This document shows positions 17,387 to 24,949 of a stretch of DNA of 64,000 nucleotides, piece by piece. The notes beneath the pieces were generated by a model, which was not told the DNA's origin, did no database searches, and saw only the letters and a program-made list of their open reading frames with translations. Numbering within the stretch: the first letter of the stretch is position 1; each line of letters begins with the position of its first letter. The translations under genes were made by a program, and so were the position numbers. The stretch covers positions 186,001 to 250,000 of the forward strand of contig CAVQMC010000004.1 in NCBI GenBank assembly GCA_963713505.1, written 5' to 3'. This DNA comes from CAVQMC01 sp963713505 (GTDB taxonomy: Bacteria; Bacteroidota; Ignavibacteria; Ignavibacteriales; Ignavibacteriaceae).

Positions 17387-18218
17387 AAGAAAATACTATT
17401 AATCCAATCAACAGGCCAAATATTAAATTAAAAACTTTAACTAGTATTGAATCTTTTACTGAAAATGATAAAAGCGGAAGCAAACCATGACCATCCTGCA
17501 CAATTGAATTTGTAAGCAAAATAGAAAAGGGAATTAGTCCGCTTGCAAACATAGTAACAATTATTAAATTAGGTCCGGATTCGGGAATTAAACCAATTAA
17601 AGCAGAGATAAACAATACTAACAATAAATATTCCGATGAAATTTTTTCAATGTGAAAATAGTGAAGTGCAATTTGAACTATCAACAAGGCCCCGAATGTC
17701 CACAAAAAAGTCTTCCATATATGATTTTTAATTAGATGATGCCAGACATGTTCTTTTAGGTAATGTTTAATACCATGTTCATTTTTATGATACTGCTGAA
17801 TTTCACAATCCTGACAAGTTGGGATATTAAACTTCTTAACAATAAAGTCTATAATCTTAGATGAAAAAAGTCCGATCACTAAAAGAATTACAAATAAAAT
17901 TATTGCAGTTTCCGGAAACATAACCAGCATAACAAAAGCCTCATCACCTGAAGTTGCGATCATCGAACCGGTCAATGCGCCGAAACTTATCATTCCGTGC
18001 ATATATAAACTTACTACTGCAAATGAACCGACGCATCCGGGTGTTGCTCCTAAAAATGAAGAAACGGTATATTGTTTCCATTTTTTAGCCGACTGCATTA
18101 TTGCTGCAAATTTTCCCCTGGTTCTTACATTTATAATATCAACAGCAATCATCATCAGGAGAACATAAAGAGTTATAGTTATGCTCTCCTGAAAAACATC
18201 AAATATAGATTGAATCAT
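17376..18218 (-). CDS. ArsP_2-type putative metal exporter (putative manganese transporter family)
   Basis: A 280-residue polytopic inner-membrane protein with two helical halves separated by a His/Cys-containing loop (CQDCEIQQYHKNEHGIKHYLKEHVWHHLIKNH, residues about 140-170). Each half has a similar Gly-rich re-entrant pattern: FLGATPGCVGSFAVVSLYMHGMISFGALTGSMIATSGDEAF and ALIGLIPESGPNLIIVTMFASGLIPFSILLTNSIVQDGHGLLPLL. This internal symmetry and the P-G-C / P-E-S-G motifs match the ArsP_2 'putative 10TM heavy-metal exporter' family. It follows the NifX-like gene by 15 bp. The cytoplasmic His/Cys loop suggests it collects a metal for export; the ion is not established. Confidence 0.8.
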   Translation of the reverse strand: MIQSIFDVFQESITITLYVLLMMIAVDIINVRTRGKFAAIMQSAKKWKQYTVSSFLGATPGCVGSFAVVSLYMHGMISFGALTGSMIATSGDEAFVMLVMFPETAIILFVILLVIGLFSSKIIDFIVKKFNIPTCQDCEIQQYHKNEHGIKHYLKEHVWHHLIKNHIWKTFLWTFGALLIVQIALHYFHIEKISSEYLLLVLFISALIGLIPESGPNLIIVTMFASGLIPFSILLTNSIVQDGHGLLPLLSFSVKDSILVKVFNLIFGLLIGLIVFSFGF

Positions 18219-18233
18219 ATTTTTATTTTATTA

Positions 18234-18624
18234 TTAATGATGGTTACATGCATTATTTTCAGTTTCTATAAGTTCTCCATTAATATATTTTTGAGCTGCT
18301 TCATCAGCAATTCTTTCCTCTGTAAGAAAAGGAATAATATTATTAGCTTTTAAATCCTCAATAATTCTCCATCCGCCGGCATTAAATATAACAACTTCAC
18401 AATCTTTTAATCCATTTATTAAATTATTATGGTTATGGCCGTGATTATGTTCTCCTTCCCCATGATGCGTGATGTTGGCCTTGATGATGATGAGTAAATG
18501 TATTTTCTCTGATTTCTTTATTAGTAATATTTTTATCTTCAACTGAATAAATAACAAAAGATTTACATCTTCCTAAATGACCGGAAATCCGGACATGGTC
18601 ATTGCTTGCAACTGCTATTTTCAT
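18234..18624 (-). pseudogene. NifX/NifB-like dinitrogenase iron-molybdenum cofactor family protein, frameshifted
   Basis: The natural start is the ATG at 18624 (MKIAVASNDHVRISGHLGRCKSFVIYSVED), typical of the small MTH1175/NifX-like domain. That frame stops near the His-rich segment. Removing one base at about 18465-18470 joins THHHQGQHHHHGEGEHNHGHNHN to NLINGLKDCEVVIFNAGGWRIIEDLKANNIIPFLTEERIADEAAQKYING, giving 129 residues, normal for the family. The longer open frame starting at 18557 is out-of-frame over its first half. Proteins of this type bind metal clusters; this one also carries a roughly 20-residue His-rich linker and a CNHH tail, so it probably chelates free metal as well. It lies between the DUF134 regulator and the ArsP_2 exporter. 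Confidence 0.82.
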
Positions 18625-18636
18625 TTTGTTCTCCCT

Positions 18637-19026
18637 TTAAATACTATTACAATTTGGACAATGAGTTGTTTGTTCTCTTTTTTCAGTTTGAAATTTATAA
18701 CCGCAGTGTTTGCAAATGATCATAAATTTATTTCTAAGCTGAACTGCAAGAACTTCAGATATTTTTATGGCTTTCCCATTTATAATCCCTTCGGCAACTT
18801 TTTGCCTGGCTCGATTAATAATTCTTCCAAAAGTAGCTCTGGAAATATTCATTTTAACAGCAGCTTCTTCCTGTGAAAGGCTCAAAAGATCACCAAGACG
18901 AATCGCTTCGAGTTCATCAGCTTCCAGAAAAATTTCTTCAAGCTGATCCATTGGAACTCCCCGCGGCTTAAAATAAAAAGCTGCCGGGTTACATCTGATT
19001 CTTCTATTTTTCTTTGGTCTTGCCAT
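18637..19026 (-). CDS. DUF134 family helix-turn-helix regulator
   Basis: From the second Met (19026) the protein reads MARPKKNRRIRCNPAAFYFKPRGVPM, the conserved DUF134 start; the open frame extends six codons to 19044 but those would overlap the palindrome. Residues 30-95 hold ELEAIRLGDLLSLSQEEAAVKMNISRATFGRIINRARQKVAEGIINGKAI, a sigma70-region-4-like helix-turn-helix. The C-terminus adds a zinc ribbon (CKHCGYKF...HCPNCNS), an extension seen in some members. DUF134 genes usually sit beside NifX-like proteins, as here (12 bp gap). I infer that it autoregulates the operon through the 20-bp palindrome next to its start. Confidence 0.87.
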   Translation of the reverse strand: MARPKKNRRIRCNPAAFYFKPRGVPMDQLEEIFLEADELEAIRLGDLLSLSQEEAAVKMNISRATFGRIINRARQKVAEGIINGKAIKISEVLAVQLRNKFMIICKHCGYKFQTEKREQTTHCPNCNSI

Positions 19027-19034
19027 AATTAATA

Positions 19035-19054
19035 TTATGAGCATATGCTCATAA
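19035..19054. promoter_or_regulatory. 20-bp perfect palindrome, probable DUF134 operator
   Basis: The sequence TTATGAGCATATGCTCATAA is a perfect 10+10 palindrome with no spacer, eight bases upstream of the preferred DUF134 start. It has no T tract or loop, so it is not a terminator, and its symmetry suits a dimeric DNA-binding protein. Position over the ribosome-binding/promoter-proximal region fits repression of the metal operon. Confidence 0.65.
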
Positions 19055-19231
19055 CTAAAATATTGTAAATATTAATTAAATACAAGTCTTCAGTTAAGCA
19101 TATAATATCAACGACTAAATTATTTGCTAATTGATAAATATTAGAGAAGTATAAAAAATTTATTGAGATTTTCGATTTAAGATTTCGTAATTTTACCAGG
19201 TTAATATTCACCTAATTTATCAGGGGTTTTT

Positions 19232-21106
19232 ATGAAAATCTTTAGAAATATATCACTTATAATTTTACTATTAATATTTTCTTCCAATATTTTAGCACAG
19301 GAACTGGAGCGGAAAGAAATTGATCCTAAATATAAATGGGATCTTTCAATTCTTTATAAAAATGTGGATGACTGGAAAGCAGATTTAAACGCTCTTAGCA
19401 AAAAAGCAGAAAAAATTTCCGATTATCAAGGTAAGCTTGATGAAAGTTCACAAACTCTTTACGATGCATTAAAAACATATTTTGATATTCTTCAGAACTA
19501 TTACAAACTGGATGAATACGCAAGCAGATTAAGTGATGAAGATTTAAGAATAGGAAGCAACCAGGCATTAACACAGCAGGCAAATAATTTAGGGACTAAA
19601 ATTTCCGAGCTCTCATCTTATATAAATCCGGAAATTTTAAGAATCGATCCGGACAAAATAGAACAATTCTTTAATGAAAATAAAAAATTAAACGAGTACA
19701 AAATTTTTATTGATGATATTCAAAGACTCCGTGCTCATACTCTTAATCCTGAAGGAGAACAAATTCTTGCAAGTGCAGGAATGATGAGAAATGCCAGCGA
19801 TATTTATAATATTTTTGATAATGCAGAAATGCCGCGTCCAAAAGTTACCTTGTCTACCGGGGAAGTAATTACATTAAATAGTGCAGGGTATGTTAGACAT
19901 AGAGCAGATGCCAACAGGGAAGACAGGGCAAAAATATTTAAAGCATTATTCGATGATTACGGTAACTTCCAAAACACCATTGGTGCAAATTATGCAAGTA
20001 AGATTAAGGGTGATTACTTCTTTGCTAAAAACAGAAAATATAAAACATGCTTAGAGGCTTCACTTAATGTTCACAATATCCCGGTTTCAGTGTATGAAAA
20101 TCTAATTGATCAGATAAATAAAAATTTACCGACTCTTTACAGAGCTCTTGACTTAAAGAAAAGAATGTTAGGTGTAGATACACTTCATTATTATGATCTT
20201 TATACACCTTTGGTAAAAGCAGTTGATATGCATTTTACAATTGAACAAGGTCAGAAAATTTTGCTTGATGTATTCAAACCGATGGGAAAAGAATATGTTG
20301 CAACTGTTAAAAAAGCTTTTGATAACAGATGGATCGATTATTATCCAAATCCGGGGAAAAGAAGCGGAGCTTACTCAACAGGAGAATCTTATGCTTATCA
20401 TCCTTATATTTTAACAAATTGGACAGATGATTATAATTCTCTTTCAACTTTAGCTCATGAACTCGGCCACACAATGCACAGCTATTTCTCAAATAAAAAC
20501 CAGCCTTTCCAGGATGCATACTATGCAACTTTTGTTGCCGAAATAGCATCTACATTAAATGAGAATCTTTTAAATAAATATATGGTCGATCATGCAAAAA
20601 CCGATGCAGAAAAACTTTATTTATTAGGTTCATATCTTGAACTATTAAGAACTACAATATTCAGACAAACATCATTTGCAGAATTTGAATTGGATGTTCA
20701 CAAAAAAATTGAAAATAATGAACCACTAACCGGCGAAGATATGAGTAAAATTTATTATGATATTGTTAAAAAATATTACGGCGCAGATAAAGGTGTTTGT
20801 GCGGTTGACGATTATATTGCTCATGAATGGGAATATATTCCTCACTTTGTAAATTATACTTATTATGTATATCAATATTCCACATCATTAATTTACTCTA
20901 CAGCATTTGCACAGAAAATCCTGACCGAAGGCCAGCCTGCTGTTGATAAATATTATGAAATATTAAAAGGCGGCAGTTCGGATTATCCGATAAATCTAAT
21001 TAAAAAAGCAGGAATAAATCCTTTATCTTCCGAAGCATTTGATTTAACTATGGCAAAAATGAATAGTGTAATGGATCAGATTGAAGCTATTTTGGACAAA
21101 AAATAA
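19232..21106 (+). CDS. pepF: oligoendopeptidase F (M3 metallopeptidase), exported form
   Basis: A 624-residue M3B peptidase. The zinc site LAHELGHTMHSYFS is at about 407-420 (H-E-x-x-H), with the third ligand in ATFVAEIASTLNENL about 25 residues on. The N-terminal half is the helical oligoendopeptidase N domain (YKWDLSILYKNVDDW at about 32-46). Length is normal for PepF. Unlike cytoplasmic PepF, it begins with a clear Sec signal (residues 1-23, hydrophobic core LIILLLIFSS, cleavage near ILAQ), so it should work in the periplasm on exported peptides. It is monocistronic and ends at a strong terminator. Confidence 0.92.
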   Translation: MKIFRNISLIILLLIFSSNILAQELERKEIDPKYKWDLSILYKNVDDWKADLNALSKKAEKISDYQGKLDESSQTLYDALKTYFDILQNYYKLDEYASRLSDEDLRIGSNQALTQQANNLGTKISELSSYINPEILRIDPDKIEQFFNENKKLNEYKIFIDDIQRLRAHTLNPEGEQILASAGMMRNASDIYNIFDNAEMPRPKVTLSTGEVITLNSAGYVRHRADANREDRAKIFKALFDDYGNFQNTIGANYASKIKGDYFFAKNRKYKTCLEASLNVHNIPVSVYENLIDQINKNLPTLYRALDLKKRMLGVDTLHYYDLYTPLVKAVDMHFTIEQGQKILLDVFKPMGKEYVATVKKAFDNRWIDYYPNPGKRSGAYSTGESYAYHPYILTNWTDDYNSLSTLAHELGHTMHSYFSNKNQPFQDAYYATFVAEIASTLNENLLNKYMVDHAKTDAEKLYLLGSYLELLRTTIFRQTSFAEFELDVHKKIENNEPLTGEDMSKIYYDIVKKYYGADKGVCAVDDYIAHEWEYIPHFVNYTYYVYQYSTSLIYSTAFAQKILTEGQPAVDKYYEILKGGSSDYPINLIKKAGINPLSSEAFDLTMAKMNSVMDQIEAILDKK

Positions 21107-21118
21107 TTTAACTTTCAT

Positions 21119-21146
21119 GGAGGAGATTAATTATCTCCTCCTTTTT
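21119..21146 (+). terminator. terminator after pepF
   Basis: A 9-bp perfect stem (GGAGGAGAT at 21119-21127 with ATCTCCTCC at 21133-21141), a five-base loop and TTTTT at 21142-21146. It begins 13 bases after the pepF stop codon. Confidence 0.85.
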
Positions 21147-21292
21147 CTTCATAATTTCAAATAAATTTAAATACAAAAATTTCTTCTTGTTTTTGATTCC
21201 GAACAAATAAATTAAGATTTTCATTTCTTATTCTAAATATTAAGGTTTATTTTTAATTGGATTTAAGCTGGAAATTATTTAACGGAGGATTG

Positions 21293-21745
21293 ATGAAAGT
21301 TATTAAAATATCGGCAGTAGTAATTTTGATATTAATTGCAGGATGCTCTACTTTAGTTTTGCAGCCTGCAGATTTTGCATGGCCTGTCGAATCTGTTGTA
21401 AAAGTTGATGACAGCGGAAAAGTAAGTGTTGACAGGTATTCCGTTACTTTTGATTCAAAAAATCTTTTCTTTGAAGAAACCGGCGACTCTTTAGCTTATT
21501 TGGATAGAGAATTGCATATTTTAAGAGATACAAAAGGTTACTATTTTCTTACTGCAGATAAGTTCAAAAATGTTTATGTTTTTACTGCAGATGACGGAAC
21601 ATTAAGACTCAATAATAAAATCCAAATATCCGAAACCGGAATGAACAAGCCTGTATTTAATCAAAGAACTCCTTATATTGAATTAATTACTGATGCGAAA
21701 AATCTCTATTTATCTAATAATGGAATTGAAAAAGAGGAACAATGA
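21293..21745 (+). CDS. lipoprotein of unknown function
   Basis: I start this at the ATG at 21293, preceded by GGAGGA; the longer frame from 21257 would put charged residues before the signal. The protein begins MKVIKISAVVILILIAGCSTL, a lipoprotein signal with lipobox LIAGC, so residue 18 becomes the lipidated Cys. The remaining 130 residues are beta-rich (KVDDSGKVSVDRYSVTF, YYFLTADKFKNVYVFTADDGTLRLNNKI) and match no family I know. Its TGA overlaps the start of the next gene (ATGATG), so the lipoprotein and the coiled-coil membrane protein are translationally coupled and likely work together. Confidence 0.75.
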   Translation: MKVIKISAVVILILIAGCSTLVLQPADFAWPVESVVKVDDSGKVSVDRYSVTFDSKNLFFEETGDSLAYLDRELHILRDTKGYYFLTADKFKNVYVFTADDGTLRLNNKIQISETGMNKPVFNQRTPYIELITDAKNLYLSNNGIEKEEQ

Positions 21746-22995
21746 TGAAGAAACTTTTTATAATTACAGCATTTTTAACTATTGCTGTTCTCTTATCTTC
21801 CGTTAATATTTTTGCTCAATCAGATTATGAAATTGTACAAAACTTTAAAGTTAAATACTTGCAAATTGAAGATTCTATAAAAGCTGCAAGTTCTTTGGAT
21901 GATATCTATGCTCTTGCTACACGTGTAGATAAATTAGAAAATGAATATTCACAATACAAAGACCTGCTGGATAAAAGTCTTTATCCCGATGATTTTAAAA
22001 AATCCTTCGATAAACTAAAAAAACAAATTGCCGTAAAAGAAATAGATGTTCAGCAGATTACAACCCTTAAAACACAAGTATCTGGTTTAAAAATACAAGT
22101 AGATGATTTAACAAAGAAAAACAATGAATTAATAACCAAGGTTCAGCTTTTGGGAGTGGAAAGTAAAAAAGATAAAGATAAAATTGCCCAGCTGGAAAAA
22201 ACTGTTGCAAATCTAAAAACATCTCTTCAGAAAAGAGATATTCTTGTAATGACTATGATTGATAGTCTTGTACCGATAAATTACAACGAAAGAACCAGGC
22301 TGACACAGCAGGATAAACAAAAAATGCTTTCCGAAGCTGAAAAAAATAATGTTCTTTCCAACATTAAAAAATCGATAAAAGATAATATTAAATTTTTGCA
22401 GGTAACTACTTTAAATCCTGATGATTTAAATGATATGAAAAAGCAGGAAGAAGATTTTGTCAAAACATGGAATAGTGTCGGTCCTATGATTACACAAATT
22501 TATTCTTCAAGAGGACAAAGAGCAAATGATCTGCAGGATATAAACCAGTTATTTAAAGAATGGGATGAAGCTTTAAAAGTTGCAACATGGAGTTCTGTTA
22601 GACAGGATTTTACAAATTATAAAATAATATTGCAGGAATTTAATTCCGGCAGAGAATTTACAAATACTCTTGTTGATTATGTAAATGATGAAATCAAAAA
22701 TGTTGATTCAAGATCTAAACAAAAAGCAAAAAATGCTTATAAAAGTTTTGCCGACAGCGCCTGGTTCGGTATGGTAAAGCCTGAATGGGTGCCTTATTTA
22801 ATTGATAATCAAATGATGACAGCCGGAGAAAAAGATTCTATTGAATCAAGGATTTCAGTCTGGAACGCAAAAGTTAATCCGGGCGGAATAAATTGGTACT
22901 ATGTAATTATTGCTTTACTTTTAATAGTTATTGTTGTGTTGTTAATCGCCCGCAAAAAATCAAAATCACCATCCAAAGATATTCCTGCAGCTTAA
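21742..22995 (+). CDS. exported coiled-coil protein with C-terminal membrane anchor
   Basis: A 417-residue protein with a Sec signal (1-27, ending NIFAQ), a long coiled coil at about 90-170 (KTQVSGLKIQVDDLTKKNNELITKVQLL, then KIAQLEKTVANLKTSLQKRD), a helical domain at 170-370 and a C-terminal membrane helix WYYVIIALLLIVIVVLLIARKK at about 386-407. It would project into the periplasm and be fixed to the inner membrane at its C-terminus. No enzymatic motif is visible. It is coupled to the lipoprotein before it, suggesting an inner-to-outer-membrane pair. Unrecognised family. Confidence 0.72.
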   Translation: MMKKLFIITAFLTIAVLLSSVNIFAQSDYEIVQNFKVKYLQIEDSIKAASSLDDIYALATRVDKLENEYSQYKDLLDKSLYPDDFKKSFDKLKKQIAVKEIDVQQITTLKTQVSGLKIQVDDLTKKNNELITKVQLLGVESKKDKDKIAQLEKTVANLKTSLQKRDILVMTMIDSLVPINYNERTRLTQQDKQKMLSEAEKNNVLSNIKKSIKDNIKFLQVTTLNPDDLNDMKKQEEDFVKTWNSVGPMITQIYSSRGQRANDLQDINQLFKEWDEALKVATWSSVRQDFTNYKIILQEFNSGREFTNTLVDYVNDEIKNVDSRSKQKAKNAYKSFADSAWFGMVKPEWVPYLIDNQMMTAGEKDSIESRISVWNAKVNPGGINWYYVIIALLLIVIVVLLIARKKSKSPSKDIPAA

Positions 22996-23005
22996 GAAGT
23001 TTATA

Positions 23006-23038
23006 AATCCGGCAATATTTTTTATTGCCGGATTTTTT
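23006..23038. terminator. bidirectional terminator hairpin
   Basis: A 12-bp perfect stem (23006-23017 with 23023-23034) with a five-T loop and trailing T run lies between the coiled-coil gene and the convergent response regulator gene. Confidence 0.85.
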
Positions 23039-23747
23039 AATCTTTAAACATATAGCCTGCACTTCTTATACTTGTTAAATATTTTGGATTGGATGGATCT
23101 TCTTCAAAATATTTTCTTAATCTTGAAATAAATATATCTACCGTTCTTGTTTCAATTTCTGGATCCAAGTGCCAGACATTTTCCAGCAGTTCTTTCCTTG
23201 TTACAATTTTTTCTTTATTATTTATTAAATACTGCAGCACCGTAGCTTCAAATGGTGTAAGCCTGAAATTCTTGTTACCGTTTGAACATTCAAGATTTTC
23301 AAAATTTATTTTATTATTGCCGAATTTATATTGCTTAATTTTAGAGGCTGATTCTTTATACCATTCTTTTCTTTTAAGCATTCCTTTAATTCGAAGAAGA
23401 AGTTCATTTAAATGAAACGGTTTTGTCAAATAATCATCAGCACCTAATTCAAGACCTTTAACTTTATCCGAAATCCCGGATCGGGCGGTTAAAAATAAAA
23501 TAGGCATCTGCGGAAATTTATTCCTTATTTTTTCTGCAATTTCAAAACCGTTGTAAAATGGAAGCATAATATCAAGAATAATCAAATCGTAATCATTAGA
23601 ATTGAACAAATCCAAAGCCTGTTTTCCGTCTTTGGCTAAAGTAACTTTATATCCTTCTTCCGTTAAATTGAATTCCAAACCTACGGCTAAAGATTCTTCG
23701 TCTTCAACTAATAAAATATTATATTTTTTTGTCAATGAATTATTCAT
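23037..23747 (-). CDS. OmpR-family response regulator
   Basis: A 236-residue two-component regulator. The receiver domain (about 8-120) has the acidic pair E15/D16, phospho-acceptor D59 in LIILDIMLPF, conserved Thr/Ser in LFLTARSG and Lys in YLTKPFHLNEL. A winged-helix DNA-binding domain follows at about 140-235 (RLTPFEATVLQYLINNKEKIVTRKELLENVW, then TRTVDIFISRLRKYFEEDPSNPKYLTSIRSAGYMF). It overlaps the kinase gene by eight bases, so the pair is one operon. The regulon is not evident from neighbours. Confidence 0.93.
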   Translation of the reverse strand: MNNSLTKKYNILLVEDEESLAVGLEFNLTEEGYKVTLAKDGKQALDLFNSNDYDLIILDIMLPFYNGFEIAEKIRNKFPQMPILFLTARSGISDKVKGLELGADDYLTKPFHLNELLLRIKGMLKRKEWYKESASKIKQYKFGNNKINFENLECSNGNKNFRLTPFEATVLQYLINNKEKIVTRKELLENVWHLDPEIETRTVDIFISRLRKYFEEDPSNPKYLTSIRSAGYMFKD

Positions 23748-24762
23748 TTACGGGTTCCTCGTTCTTATTATTCCCTGTGGAATTCTTTAAAAGTTTGTTT
23801 AAATATTTATTCCTTCCGCTGTTAACAATTGGCAATTCTAATTTAAAAGTTACTCCTTTGTTTTCACCTTCGCTGTGAACTGAAATTTTTCCTCCGTGGG
23901 TTTTTATTATTTCCTGAACCCAATACAAACCTAAGCCTGTTCCTTTTACACTTGGACTGTTTGGATTATAAATTCTATAAAATTTATTAAATATCTTTCT
24001 ATTTTCTTTAGAACTTATTCCGATTCCTTTATCAGAAAAGTCAATCATTAATTTTTTAGAATTACATCTTAAAAGAATTTCTATTTCTGGCTTATCGCTT
24101 GAGTATTTAATGGCATTATCAATTAGGTTATTAAAAACGATTTTCAATGCACCATAATCCACTACACATTTGCAATTTGCATTTCCGTTTATGGTAATGG
24201 TGCCTGGTTTCAATTTATATTGTTCAATGGACTCATTAATAATTTTATTTATTAAGGATTCGGCATTAAACATCTGATAATTATGCGATATTTTTTTCTG
24301 TTCTAAAGCTGAGATTTCTAAAATAGAATCAATTAGATTTTTTAGCCTGTTAGAATCTTTTAACATTAATTCTAAAAATTCTTTTTGTTTTTCTTCAGAA
24401 ACGTTCCTTGTATTTAAAGTTTCAAGATGTAATTGAATTGAAGACAAAGGAGATTTTAATTCGTGGGTTATATTTGCAATAAAATTGTCGTACATCTTTG
24501 TAATTTTTAATTGGATATTTAAATGTCTGAAAATCAAAGACATACTGAAAGAAATTGCAACTAGCAGAATGAGTCCTCCAACTAAAACAAAAACATTTGT
24601 CCCGTCGTAACTTATCTGTGGAGAAAGCTTTTCGCCGACCTGACCTAAAATAATATAGTTAGATACATACCAGTAAATCCAAAGACCTAAAAGCATTAAC
24701 CAAAATAGCTGTGCCAATACAAATATAAGAATGTTGTAAAGCAGTAAATGTCGTTTTTTCAT
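23740..24762 (-). CDS. two-component sensor histidine kinase
   Basis: A 340-residue membrane kinase with helices at about 8-33 and 57-78 and a short periplasmic loop of roughly 25 residues, too small for a classical ligand domain. The H-box is NITHELKSPLSS with phospho-acceptor H100. N-box NNLIDNAIKYS, G1 DKGIGIS and G2 KGTGLGLYWVQEI complete the HATPase_c domain. The tiny sensor suggests it senses the membrane itself or relies on a partner protein. It is encoded just upstream of its response regulator with overlapping frames. Confidence 0.92.
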   Translation of the reverse strand: MKKRHLLLYNILIFVLAQLFWLMLLGLWIYWYVSNYIILGQVGEKLSPQISYDGTNVFVLVGGLILLVAISFSMSLIFRHLNIQLKITKMYDNFIANITHELKSPLSSIQLHLETLNTRNVSEEKQKEFLELMLKDSNRLKNLIDSILEISALEQKKISHNYQMFNAESLINKIINESIEQYKLKPGTITINGNANCKCVVDYGALKIVFNNLIDNAIKYSSDKPEIEILLRCNSKKLMIDFSDKGIGISSKENRKIFNKFYRIYNPNSPSVKGTGLGLYWVQEIIKTHGGKISVHSEGENKGVTFKLELPIVNSGRNKYLNKLLKNSTGNNKNEEPVNE

Positions 24763-24949
24763 TTAAATCCCATGAACTATTTTAATTACGGAATTCATCA
24801 TAGATTGTATTTAAATATCCAACAAATATTCAGATTAATCAAAGTACTTAATAAAACTTTTACACTTGTTTTACAAAACTACATTTAAATTATGTTGATA
24901 TTAGAGATGTAAGAATTTATCTGGAATTAAAAATAAAAAGGGTGAGATA

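Noticed and set aside
18472..18557. First half of the 107-residue frame at 18234-18557
   Set aside because: The MLFIQLKIKILL start is out of frame; the correct NifX-like N-terminus reads from 18624.
19035..19054. Palindrome as a transcription terminator
   Set aside because: It has no loop, no T tract, and sits at the 5' end of an operon, so an operator is more likely.
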